Shown here: piece after piece, positions 1 to 6,651 of the stretch | How the letters are laid out: every line of letters begins with the position of its first letter | How positions within the stretch are numbered: the stretch's first letter is position 1 | Assembly: GCA_001787465.1 (NCBI GenBank) | Contig: MFXJ01000053.1 | Location: 1 to 8,618 of the forward strand | Length of the DNA stretch: 8,618 nucleotides | Source of the DNA: Candidatus Peregrinibacteria bacterium RIFOXYB2_FULL_32_7 | Lineage (GTDB): Bacteria > Patescibacteriota > Gracilibacteria > UBA1369 > GWF2-33-10 | Direction: 5' to 3' | Notes under the pieces: model-generated | The model's database searches: none | Told to the model about the DNA's origin: nothing | What the model saw: the letters and a program-made list of their open reading frames with translations, nothing else | Made by a program: the position numbers and the translations under genes

Positions 1-114
1 AAAATTTTAACGAAAATTTAACAAATCACTTTTATATACACAAAAAAAACAAGAAAAAGTTTCAAAAAAATGATAAAATATATTTTGTAAATAAAAACGA
101 ACTAAAAACTATTA
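1..114. other. Gene-free AT-rich leader before the transporter
   Basis: No coding frame reaches this stretch from the left edge, so any upstream neighbour lies outside the window. It is almost entirely A and T. There are -10-like hexamers (TAAAAT at 74-79 and TATATT at 79-84), but neither has a convincing -35 at the right distance, so I do not assign a promoter. Near the left edge AAAATTTTAACG is followed by a close copy (AAAATTTAACA). No Shine-Dalgarno sequence precedes the ATG at 115. Confidence 0.5.
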
Positions 115-1020
115 ATGTTTAAATCCATCGAAAATCATTCAAGTTTAATGATGCTATTAGGCATCATTATGGGGCTTTTATTCCCTCAAATAGAATTTTT
201 TGACTGGCTCATGCTTCCATTTCTGTTTGCCATGATGTTTTTGGCTTGCTTAAAGCTCAATTACCAAGATTTTCATGATGATTTAAAAAATTTACCTAAA
301 ATTTCAATAATTTTATTCACTCGATCAATTTTATTTCCGCTTATTTTTTATTTTCTCCTTAAACAAATATTCCCAAATTATTCATTAGGAATTCTTTTAA
401 TAGTTTTCACTCCAGTAGCTGTAGCTGGACCGGCTTTGACAAGCTTATTCAGAGGCAAAACTTCACTTTCTATTATTCAAACTATTGGAACATCTATTAT
501 TGCAAATTTTAGTATCCCTTTAGCTTTATATTTTCTTGAATCAAGCAATATAAAAATCAACCCAGCAAGTCTTGGATTCACAATCTTTCTTGTAGTCATA
601 CTACCAATTATTGTCAGTAGAATAATTCAAAAAATAAATCAAAAATTTATAGAAAAAACAAAAATTTATTATAACAGTATAACTGTACTTCTTTTTTTCT
701 TCTTCTACTGGATCACAATTGGATTTTCAAAAGAAATTATTACAGAAAAAATTTCTCAAAGCATCCTTCTTGCTTCATTTCATTTCTTCATAATTTATTT
801 ATTTTTATTAGGTGCGCTTTTGATAAGCTACAAATTCAATTACAAAGAAAAAATTAGCGTTGCTGTCTCCTTCATGTTTTCAAACGGAGGCTTAGTTTTG
901 GGACTTTCCACCCTATACTTCTCACCAGAAACAACATATTTCCTAATAATTTCAGGATTTACCTGGGCGCTTAATGTTGCTATTTGGGAAAAAATACAAC
1001 CAATTGTGATTAAGAGTTAA
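115..1020 (+). CDS. BASS/SBF-like multi-pass membrane transporter
   Basis: This is a 301-residue integral membrane protein with about ten hydrophobic helices (roughly residues 12-28, 31-47, 64-83, 88-107, 119-138, 153-172, 188-205, 216-237, 246-268 and 271-290), matching the fold and length of the bile acid:sodium symporter family (BART superfamily). Two family-like crossover segments are visible: TPVAVAGPALTSLFRG at 99-114 and SFMFSNGGLVLGLS at 252-265. From memory, the Ser-Asn pair of the first and the Glu and Gln of the second, which bind sodium in characterised members, are here Gly105-Pro106, Ser252 and Ser256. Sodium coupling and substrate are therefore uncertain; organic anions or other small metabolites are possible. 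The ATG at 115 puts the first helix near the N-terminus as expected. There is no SD and no obvious promoter. The stop overlaps the stop of the convergent toxin gene. An auxin-efflux-like carrier is the main alternative. Confidence 0.72.
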   Translation: MFKSIENHSSLMMLLGIIMGLLFPQIEFFDWLMLPFLFAMMFLACLKLNYQDFHDDLKNLPKISIILFTRSILFPLIFYFLLKQIFPNYSLGILLIVFTPVAVAGPALTSLFRGKTSLSIIQTIGTSIIANFSIPLALYFLESSNIKINPASLGFTIFLVVILPIIVSRIIQKINQKFIEKTKIYYNSITVLLFFFFYWITIGFSKEIITEKISQSILLASFHFFIIYLFLLGALLISYKFNYKEKISVAVSFMFSNGGLVLGLSTLYFSPETTYFLIISGFTWALNVAIWEKIQPIVIKS

Positions 1021-1277
1021 TATACTTGATTATGGCTTCCTATCCTTAACAACATAACAATATCTTCTTCAACATATCTATACACAACCCTAATATCACC
1101 AGTTGCAGAAAAAGCTCTTCGCCCTTCAAGCCTACCCTTTAAAGCATGATCTTTCAAAAAAACACAATCAGGATTTTCAACAAAAATCAAAAATTTCTTA
1201 TTAAAAAGTAAACGAAAATTTCTAGAAAGTTTTTTAAAATCTTTTTGAAAATCTTTATGGTAAAGAATTTTAAGCAT
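1017..1277 (-). CDS. Type II toxin, RelE/YafQ-like mRNA interferase
   Basis: This is an 86-residue basic protein of the RelE/ParE fold, closest by eye to the YafQ/RelE-StbE branch. Members cleave mRNA on the ribosome. Signature segments are KDHALKG at 42-48, GRRAFSATGDIRVVYR at 52-67 and the C-terminal RIGSHNQVY at 78-86. Aligned by eye with E. coli YafQ, His50, Asp67 and His87 correspond to His44, Asp61 and His82 here, while YafQ His63 is replaced by Ser57, as in many GDIRVVY-type relatives. Length is typical, so it looks intact. The ATG lies within the last codons of the antitoxin gene (8-nt overlap, ATGCTTAA), indicating translational coupling with the antitoxin first. The only SD-like sequence upstream is a weak AAAGAA. 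Its TAA stop overlaps the stop of the convergent transporter gene. Confidence 0.88.
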   Translation of the reverse strand: MLKILYHKDFQKDFKKLSRNFRLLFNKKFLIFVENPDCVFLKDHALKGRLEGRRAFSATGDIRVVYRYVEEDIVMLLRIGSHNQVY

Positions 1278-1548
1278 TTAATTCTTTTAAAAAATCTTTT
1301 GCTTTCAACGGCTTAATTTTGCCATTTTTATAATCAGAAAAAAGTTCTTTCTCTCGTTGCAAAATCTCTAATTCATCTCCAAGAATCAATCCATTCTCAG
1401 AATACAACTCCGCTTTTTTCTTTCGTACAGACTCTGTCAAAACAAGTCTAACAAAAGAAGAAGTTGATATCCCCATATATCGAGCTACCTGCTCTAACTG
1501 ACTTTTAAAATCCTCCTCCAAAACAACTTGTAACAATGAAGAACTCAT
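1270..1548 (-). CDS. Type II antitoxin, ribbon-helix-helix (RelB/DinJ-like)
   Basis: This 92-residue protein is the first gene of the toxin-antitoxin operon. Residues 4-14 look like the DNA-contacting beta strand (SLLQVVLEEDF), followed by two helices (about 15-26 and 29-45, SSFVRLVLTESVRKK). That is the ribbon-helix-helix arrangement of RelB/DinJ antitoxins, which dimerise on operator DNA and repress their own operon. The charged C-terminal part (about 57-92, with SDYKNGKIKPLKAKDFLKEL) fits a toxin-wrapping segment. Gene order and the 8-nt overlap with the RelE-like toxin support the assignment more strongly than sequence similarity alone. The ATG at 1548 is chosen because the beta strand begins almost at once after it. 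No SD precedes it; the start sits inside a 20-bp A/T palindrome. Confidence 0.84.
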   Translation of the reverse strand: MSSSLLQVVLEEDFKSQLEQVARYMGISTSSFVRLVLTESVRKKKAELYSENGLILGDELEILQREKELFSDYKNGKIKPLKAKDFLKELNA

Positions 1549-1567
1549 ATTTTTTAATTAAAAAATA
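1548..1567. repeat. 20-bp perfect palindrome at the antitoxin start
   Basis: Each half reads TATTTTTTAA on its own strand, giving an uninterrupted inverted repeat whose left end overlaps the antitoxin start codon (1546-1548). RHH antitoxins bind palindromes in their own promoter-leader regions, so this could be an operator. In RNA it could also form an A-U hairpin that covers the start codon. Because it contains only A and T in an AT-rich stretch, chance is a real alternative. Confidence 0.4.
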
Positions 1568-1571
1568 ATAT

Positions 1572-1585
1572 TTTATAATTATAAA
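1572..1585. promoter_or_regulatory. 14-bp palindrome, candidate TA operator
   Basis: The sequence TTTATAATTATAAA is a perfect palindrome just downstream of the predicted start site (about 1589) of the toxin-antitoxin operon. This is a usual place for an autoregulatory site bound by an RHH antitoxin or by the toxin-antitoxin complex. The site also contains TATAAT on both strands, so it could act as a secondary -10. Composition is A/T only, so the assignment rests on position. Confidence 0.4.
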
Positions 1586-1595
1586 TTCATTAAAA

Positions 1596-1624
1596 ATTAT
1601 ATATTTATCATAATATTTTTGCAA
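1596..1624 (-). promoter_or_regulatory. Promoter of the toxin-antitoxin operon
   Basis: On the minus strand TTGCAA (1624-1619) and TATAAT (1601-1596) are separated by 17 bp, a near-consensus housekeeping promoter with a predicted start around 1589 and a leader of about 40 nt to the antitoxin ATG. Two palindromes follow within the leader. The promoter lies back to back with the plus-strand promoter at 1657-1685. Confidence 0.65.
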
Positions 1625-1656
1625 CAGAAATTTCAGCATAAAAATTTCAATCGCTA

Positions 1657-1685
1657 TTGACTAACTTAAGAAAAAGTATTATGAT
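1657..1685 (+). promoter_or_regulatory. Strong promoter of the 273-residue unknown gene
   Basis: TTGACT (1657-1662) and TATGAT (1680-1685) are separated by exactly 17 bp, a near-consensus sigma-70-type promoter. The predicted start is near 1692. This decides the start codon of the next gene: the in-frame TTG at 1686 lies upstream of the transcript start, so translation most likely begins at the ATG at 1728, after a leader of about 36 nt. Confidence 0.72.
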
Positions 1686-1727
1686 TTGATAAGTGTGCGG
1701 TTTTTAATATTTAAAATAAATTTAATT

Positions 1728-2549
1728 ATGGGACAAAAGAAAGAAACTGAAGGGAAGCCTTTATTAGAATTTTTGAAAGAACATCAAGATTTACAAAAAT
1801 TTCTTTTAGAAAAATTTACAAAACTTGAAGCTTGCACACGCGCTCAAATACAAGCGTGTTTAAAAGAATTAAACGAAAAAGAAGAGGCATTAATTAAAAT
1901 TGCTAAAGAAATTGAGCAAGCAAGAGGAAAATTTGTAAGTCCAAGCGGGGGACCTTTATATGCTAAAGGAAAAGCATTAATTGAAATTATCGTTAAAGGA
2001 GTAAGAGAAGTTGGAAAAGAATTAATGGAAGAATTATTAACAAACGAAGAAAAAGAAGTAATTCCTTCAGTAAATGATAATCTTGCGCAAATAATTCAAG
2101 CCGCAAGAAGAGGTAATATGGTAACTGTTGTAATAAAAGGAAAAAGAGAAGATTTAACTATACCTAATGGACTTCAAGTAAGAGATTTTACCGTACAAAG
2201 GGCAATGATAGATTTAGATCTATTAGCAAAAGCTAATACAATAAAAGAGGATTTAGATAAATTAGTTGCTGAAACAGAAACTCAAATATCACAACAAACA
2301 ACAATATCAGGATTAGAAAATCTTAAAATTCAAAAACGTAAATTAGTGATACAAGAAGGCTCAAATCAAATAGAAATTACAAAAATTGAAGAACACATAA
2401 CATTAAAAGAATTGACTAAAACAGAAACTCAAATATTAACAACGGAAGATCCAATAGCTTTAAAACTTGGAAAGGTCGCAGTTAAAAGATTAAAAGAAAG
2501 TTCTGAAAGGAAAAAAGAGGAAATTGAAAAAGAAAAATCATTGACCTAA
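1728..2549 (+). CDS. Uncharacterised helical, charged cytoplasmic protein
   Basis: I do not recognise this gene. From the ATG at 1728 it encodes 273 residues without a signal peptide or membrane segment, so it is probably cytoplasmic. The N-terminal part (about 10-66) is highly charged and helical, with coiled-coil character and two cysteines eight residues apart (Cys36, Cys44). A short linker with SPSGGP (71-76) follows, then another helical segment (80-105). A more compact part around 118-162 has alternating hydrophobic stretches (MVTVVIKGKREDLTIPNGLQ) and could be a small folded domain. The C-terminal part is again charged; TETQI occurs twice (183-187 and 232-236), and the tail (258-271) is mostly Lys and Glu. 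An upstream TTG at 1686 would add 14 residues but precedes the likely transcript start. No SD is visible. It sits directly before another unknown gene, with no terminator between them. Confidence 0.72.
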   Translation: MGQKKETEGKPLLEFLKEHQDLQKFLLEKFTKLEACTRAQIQACLKELNEKEEALIKIAKEIEQARGKFVSPSGGPLYAKGKALIEIIVKGVREVGKELMEELLTNEEKEVIPSVNDNLAQIIQAARRGNMVTVVIKGKREDLTIPNGLQVRDFTVQRAMIDLDLLAKANTIKEDLDKLVAETETQISQQTTISGLENLKIQKRKLVIQEGSNQIEITKIEEHITLKELTKTETQILTTEDPIALKLGKVAVKRLKESSERKKEEIEKEKSLT

Positions 2550-2598
2550 AATTCCTTGACAAAACTATCTATAATGTTTAAGGTAATTTTCCTTACCA
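2541..2598 (+). promoter_or_regulatory. Possible promoter and leader of the 109-residue unknown gene
   Basis: TTGACA (2556-2561) and TATAAT (2570-2575) are both perfect hexamers but only 8 bp apart, too close to work together in the usual way. A second TTGAC (2541-2546) starts 15 bp earlier and is 23 bp from TATAAT. At the normal 17-bp distance from TTGACA stands only TAAGGT (2579-2584). The leader then contains a short hairpin, GGTAA (2582-2586) with TTACC (2593-2597). Some promoter is likely here, but which elements pair is unclear. Confidence 0.45.
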
Positions 2599-2620
2599 TT
2601 TATCCCTTAATTTTTTTATT

Positions 2621-2950
2621 ATGGAAGGTTTAAATTTACAAGAAACTATTCCTGCAAAAGAAATTACGACCGGAGAACCAAAATTACCTGATGAGGTTGC
2701 CGCTCGATTATTAAATTTTTTACTTGGTGGTACGGAAGTTGTAGATGCTGATGCAAGTTCAAATATTAGAAAAAATTTAGATGGACTAAAATTGCCAGGA
2801 AAAGATTCGGATAATTCAATGGAATTAGGCAAGAAAAGGGATCCTCTTTATAAAGGGAAACCAAATGGAAGTAAGAAACCTTCTGGTAGAGAAGGGAAAA
2901 TTAAATTTCAGCAAGATAGGTTTAATCCTAAAAATAAGCAAAAAAGCTAA
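2621..2950 (+). CDS. Uncharacterised small protein with basic tail
   Basis: I do not recognise this 109-residue protein. Its N-terminal two thirds is acidic to neutral, with one likely amphipathic helix (PDEVAARLLNFLLGG, 23-37). Residues 71-109 are rich in Lys, Arg, Gly, Pro and Asn (14 basic against 3 acidic), probably disordered and possibly able to bind nucleic acid or another anionic partner; that is inference. There is no signal peptide and no cysteine. The gene starts 71 bp after the preceding unknown gene with no terminator between, has its own promoter-like elements, and ends 23 bp before a strong hairpin terminator. That punctuation supports a real gene over the overlapping minus-strand frame. 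No SD precedes the ATG. Confidence 0.62.
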   Translation: MEGLNLQETIPAKEITTGEPKLPDEVAARLLNFLLGGTEVVDADASSNIRKNLDGLKLPGKDSDNSMELGKKRDPLYKGKPNGSKKPSGREGKIKFQQDRFNPKNKQKS

Positions 2951-2973
2951 ATTAAAACGACCACAATTCACAT

Positions 2974-3003
2974 TAGACTTACTGCGCAGTAAGTCTATTT
3001 ATT
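2974..3003 (+). terminator. Intrinsic terminator between convergent genes
   Basis: Positions 2974-2997 form a perfect 24-bp palindrome: arms TAGACTTACT and AGTAAGTCTA around a GCGC loop. On the plus strand it is followed by TTTATT, a short U-rich tract, so it should end transcripts of the two unknown genes. On the minus strand the hairpin begins 1 bp after the DUF4012 stop codon (2999-3001), but no T-tract follows, so termination in that direction may be weaker or serve mainly to protect the 3' end. Confidence 0.75.
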
Positions 3004-4912
3004 CAATCCCCACCACCGCTCCCACATTTATTTCCCCTTTCAAAATACCCTTCATTAAAAACATTCCGTCATCTTCTTTTTCAAATTCTACTGGATAAAA
3101 AGAATAGACTTTTACTCCTGTTTCAAAAAGAAATTCTTTAGCAAATATAATCGGTTCTTTGCCGGCTTGTTTTACAATTTTCAATCTATATTCATCCCCT
3201 TTTTTTAGATTCAAATCAAATGGCAAACTATAAACTACAAAAATTTCTTGCGATTTTCCCATTGCCAACTCTGTTTCAAAAGCGAAATAGGTTAAATGCA
3301 AATCATCATCAATCTTTGTCTCAACTGTCTCCGAATCAACGCCTTTCGCAAATTCCAATTTTGCACCCAAAGGAACATAAATGCGAAAACGATTTTTATT
3401 TGTCCCTGTAAATAAAATATTTTCTACAATCGGATCAATATTTTCAAAACCAACTGATTTCAAAATTACTTTTTGTTGATTTAATTTCTCCAAATTCATG
3501 CTATTTTCTCTCAATATTTTTAATTCATTTAAAATTTTCCCATCGCCGGAAATCAAAGTATTATGTGAAATTTTTTCTTCTATCCATCTATCTGTTTTAT
3601 TTCCGCCAATTGATATTTCCACAATTTGCAAATAATCCTCATCAGCTTTTATCGAAATTTCACCAGCTATTCCGTAATCTTTGAAAAAATTTTGGATTTC
3701 TAAATTATTCGAATACCCTTGAATATGTTTTTCTTCCACTAATTTCGAAATTAAAATACTTAAATCATACAAACTCACTTTTGAATTTTTTAAAGATTTT
3801 AGAAATTCTGGAATTAAATTTTTGAAAATTTCTTTCGGACTATTTTCTCCAGTTAATTTTGATTCAACAATATAAGTCAAAATCGTCTCAAAATTTTCTT
3901 CATTCAAATTAAGATCAAAATCTTGTAAATATAAATTATCAATCAATGATAAAAATTCTTTAGCCACGCTTAAATCAATGGCTATAACCGGATCAACGCT
4001 ATCAGCTTTCGAAGCTTCCAATAATTTTTGGACATATTTAGCTGAAATTGAAAAATCCGGAGAAATATTAGCGTCTCTAAGTCCCCATTGACTACCAGCA
4101 ACAAATTTAATTTCCTCAGGAATTTCCTCCTTAGAAATGTCTGGAAGTTGGCCGTCATGAGTATAAACATCAAAATATTCCAAATTCTCCAAATAGCCAT
4201 CATTCATATCAAAAGTGATAAACCCACCGATGAATCCACCTGTCGGCCTAATTTCACTGCTATTTTGCAATAAAACTATATATTTTCTCGGGTACCTATC
4301 CCCTAACAAATCCAAAATAGCTAGTAGATGCGTTTCTAAATTTTTAGATAAAAAAATAGCTTCATTAAAATACTGTTCATACTTTAAAAACTCTGGATAA
4401 GATTCGAAAATCTTTTGATGTTTTTCAAAAATATTATTAATTTGAGTAAAAGATTCATTGATTTGTGAAATATTTCCTCCAGCAATTTTTAAAACTTCTG
4501 TTAAAGATTTTTTTTGAGAAAAATTAATCAAAAACTGGCTCGGCAAAATTTTCATATCACCAGTTATATCTAAAATTTTCTCATATTCTTGATTTAAAAT
4601 CGCTAAAGATTTTTTCAAACTCTCGTCCTTAAACAAAATCCGGTCTTCTGCCAAAATATTCAAATCTTCACCAAATTCGCCCCAGACCTTTTCAAAATCA
4701 ACAATATTCAAAGCAGATAAATCTAATTTAAATCTTTCGATCTTACCAAAAAACTGAAAAGACAAAAACACCAATAATAAAATTAAAATTAAAATAAGAA
4801 ACAATCCGTTTAAATGAAAAAACTTAGCAAAAAAAGATTCTTCTTTTTTAAGAAAATTCTTTGGATTAAAATACCATCCCTTTGGCCAACTTTTTATTTT
4901 TTTAAAACTCAT
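2999..4912 (-). CDS. DUF4012-like membrane-anchored surface protein
   Basis: This 637-residue protein has a very basic N-terminus (about ten Lys in residues 1-30), one transmembrane segment (about 36-55), then a long extracytoplasmic region. The DUF4012 hallmark is clear: a segment ending LLQNSSEIRPTGGF (214-227), then WGLRDANISPDF (276-287) and VDPVIAIDL (306-314). The family is widespread in Patescibacteria and some Gram-positives. Its function is unknown; a cell-envelope role is usually assumed. The region from about 460 on is beta-rich by eye and ends without a second anchor. I prefer the ATG at 4912 over an in-frame TTG at 4942: it leaves a short basic N-terminus, and a GGGGG (4929-4925) lies 12 nt upstream. 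The gene follows the DUF3352-like gene in the same frame, 33 nt after its TGA, and is probably co-transcribed with it. Confidence 0.85.
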   Translation of the reverse strand: MSFKKIKSWPKGWYFNPKNFLKKEESFFAKFFHLNGLFLILILILLLVFLSFQFFGKIERFKLDLSALNIVDFEKVWGEFGEDLNILAEDRILFKDESLKKSLAILNQEYEKILDITGDMKILPSQFLINFSQKKSLTEVLKIAGGNISQINESFTQINNIFEKHQKIFESYPEFLKYEQYFNEAIFLSKNLETHLLAILDLLGDRYPRKYIVLLQNSSEIRPTGGFIGGFITFDMNDGYLENLEYFDVYTHDGQLPDISKEEIPEEIKFVAGSQWGLRDANISPDFSISAKYVQKLLEASKADSVDPVIAIDLSVAKEFLSLIDNLYLQDFDLNLNEENFETILTYIVESKLTGENSPKEIFKNLIPEFLKSLKNSKVSLYDLSILISKLVEEKHIQGYSNNLEIQNFFKDYGIAGEISIKADEDYLQIVEISIGGNKTDRWIEEKISHNTLISGDGKILNELKILRENSMNLEKLNQQKVILKSVGFENIDPIVENILFTGTNKNRFRIYVPLGAKLEFAKGVDSETVETKIDDDLHLTYFAFETELAMGKSQEIFVVYSLPFDLNLKKGDEYRLKIVKQAGKEPIIFAKEFLFETGVKVYSFYPVEFEKEDDGMFLMKGILKGEINVGAVVGIE

Positions 4913-4945
4913 AAAAATTAATATCCCCCATTTGTCGCCCAATTC

Positions 4946-6625
4946 TCAATTCTTTTTCAAAGCTTCTCCATTTTTCAAATCAACTTTTGCTTTTAAATAC
5001 GCTCCATCTTCAAATAATTTCTCTCCAATCCAAGCATTATTTATAAATTCATTTATAAATTTGAAATTCGCAAAATTCTTTGTTAAAAAATCATCTGACA
5101 GAAACATTACTTGATCAGCAAAAAATTGCAAATCGTCAGCTACAAAATTCTTTTTTCCATCCAAAAATCTATCAATGCTCTCTTTCAGCAAACTACTGCT
5201 TCCCGCAATAATCAAAACTTCATTATTTCTAGCTAACGCAAATTCTATCCGAGAATCAGATAAACGATAAATTTTTTCAGCAAAACCTTTATATTCTTGC
5301 GCTGTAATCTCTTCAATATCATCAAAATCAGCTACTAATTTCTCCATAATCGTACCGTCTTCCAAAACAACTTTTTCTATTTTTGCCTTATTAAAAGGAT
5401 TTTGCGAGATAAAAGCTTTGATAATTTTTTCCACATTATCTTTATCAAAACTAGAAATATCCAAAGCCGAAACAAAATCAAAACCAGCGGCATTATATTT
5501 AAAAGCGAATTGATATTCTTTTGACAGTAAATTTAAGACATCAGCAAGCAAAATTTCCTCGCCAAAAAATTTATCCTTCTTAGCTTCAGCAATGCCATCA
5601 AGAATCAAACTAATGGAAGGATGCAACGAATCAAAAGCTGATTTATAAATTTCAAAATCAAGCAATAAATTCTCACCAGCGAACACAAAATCTTCATCAC
5701 CATTTAAAAGATATCCAAGATCAGCTTTATATTTCTGACGAATCGGCATTTTGGCAAGCGTATCACGAAATGCTGAAGTAAAAACTAAATAAGAATCAGA
5801 ATTTACAAAACCCTCATCAAAACTCGCTGTAAATCCAATAAAATCAACCATATCAATAAGATTTTTTTGAAAATTCTTTTTTGGATCCAAATTTGAATCT
5901 TGATTTAAGAAAAATTTGGCTACATTTATATATCCAAAAATAGGTTTAAACTGCATCAAATTCTGCGCAATAGTTTCAAATCCCAATTGATATTTTAAAG
6001 TTTTTTTCTCATCAATAGATGATAAAAGCTGAGCTAAATTCATTTCATCAGCTGAAAATATCGCGTAATCAGAAAGAACATAGAAATAAAAACTTTGCGC
6101 TCCAGGATAAACGTAAAAAGCTCTATCATTAACAATTTTTTCATCTAATTTTTTCTTATTCTGCGTAGCCAAAATTTGATTCAAAAACTCTTTAAATTTT
6201 TTATAAGACTTAAGTTCAACAAAAAATACTGTTTTATCTTGCAGTGAATAAACATTATCAAGCACCGCAACTCCGAAACTACTACCCAGAAAATCAGCCG
6301 TCTCAGTATTTTCAGACGCGCTAAAAAAACTATTTACAAAATTCTGTAGTACCTCCTCCCCAAAACCTTTTTCCGCTAAAAAATTCTTTAAATATAAACT
6401 ATTTTTCAAATCTATCTCTTGCAAATTAACCTGCGCAAAAGCGGCAACATCTTCAGGCAAATAATTAGCAAAGCTTGCCGGCTTGCTAAAAACATAAGAC
6501 ATCCACCAAACAGAAAAAATCACCACTAAAAGTCCAACAAAAACAAAACCAAGAGCGGCTGAATTAGAAATAAACTGCTTCGCATGATGTTTCAAGCTTT
6601 TTTTAGGTTTTTGAATTTTATTCAT
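4946..6625 (-). CDS. DUF3352-like membrane-anchored surface protein
   Basis: This 559-residue protein begins with a basic cytoplasmic stretch (1-17), a single transmembrane segment (about 23-46), and a long extracytoplasmic domain starting at YLPEDVAAFAQVNL (55-68). That opening resembles the LPxDtxayvsvn start of DUF3352 proteins, whose role is unknown. The remainder alternates beta-like stretches and helices in the way of that family (for example the repeated theme of a value read-out followed by a helix near 184-205 and 470-490). There is no second membrane segment and no catalytic motif that I recognise. It is the first gene of an operon with the DUF4012-like gene, suggesting that both act at the cell surface. 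The ATG at 6625 has an AGGAGG upstream, but 19 nt away. An in-frame stop excludes a longer start. Confidence 0.75.
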   Translation of the reverse strand: MNKIQKPKKSLKHHAKQFISNSAALGFVFVGLLVVIFSVWWMSYVFSKPASFANYLPEDVAAFAQVNLQEIDLKNSLYLKNFLAEKGFGEEVLQNFVNSFFSASENTETADFLGSSFGVAVLDNVYSLQDKTVFFVELKSYKKFKEFLNQILATQNKKKLDEKIVNDRAFYVYPGAQSFYFYVLSDYAIFSADEMNLAQLLSSIDEKKTLKYQLGFETIAQNLMQFKPIFGYINVAKFFLNQDSNLDPKKNFQKNLIDMVDFIGFTASFDEGFVNSDSYLVFTSAFRDTLAKMPIRQKYKADLGYLLNGDEDFVFAGENLLLDFEIYKSAFDSLHPSISLILDGIAEAKKDKFFGEEILLADVLNLLSKEYQFAFKYNAAGFDFVSALDISSFDKDNVEKIIKAFISQNPFNKAKIEKVVLEDGTIMEKLVADFDDIEEITAQEYKGFAEKIYRLSDSRIEFALARNNEVLIIAGSSSLLKESIDRFLDGKKNFVADDLQFFADQVMFLSDDFLTKNFANFKFINEFINNAWIGEKLFEDGAYLKAKVDLKNGEALKKN

Positions 6626-6644
6626 TAATTTTGCTTAAAAAGTT

Positions 6645-6650
6645 CCTCCT
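6645..6650 (-). promoter_or_regulatory. Orphan Shine-Dalgarno-like AGGAGG
   Basis: On the minus strand AGGAGG (6650-6645) is a perfect SD core, but the DUF3352-like ATG is 19 nt further on, well outside normal spacing. There is no closer ATG, GTG or TTG, and an in-frame TAA lies between. The predicted transcript start (about 6645) would even exclude it from the mRNA. It may therefore be coincidental, or used only by a longer transcript. Confidence 0.35.
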
Positions 6651-6651
6651 G

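Noticed and set aside
953..965. CAGG-ATTTA-CCTG hairpin as a terminator for the toxin operon
   Set aside because: The 4-bp stem is too short, and no real T-tract follows on the minus strand.
1686..1727. N-terminal extension of the 273-residue gene from TTG at 1686
   Set aside because: The TTG directly follows the -10 TATGAT (1680-1685) and precedes the predicted transcript start near 1692.
2593..2832. 79-residue minus-strand open frame
   Set aside because: It is antisense to the 109-residue gene, which has better punctuation (promoter-like elements, terminator); the product is low-complexity Ser/Phe/Lys without family resemblance.
2865..3098. 77-residue plus-strand open frame
   Set aside because: It runs through the terminator hairpin and into the antisense of the DUF4012-like gene; it is a shadow frame.
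4913..4942. TTG start at 4942 for the DUF4012-like gene
   Set aside because: The ATG at 4912 gives a more typical basic N-terminus and has the only G-rich stretch at near-usable distance. The TTG cannot be fully excluded.
4946..6625. UGA reassignment (code 25) explaining the in-frame TGA between the two surface-protein genes
   Set aside because: Several long frames, including a full alaS, contain no internal TGA and use GGN for glycine, so TGA behaves as a stop.
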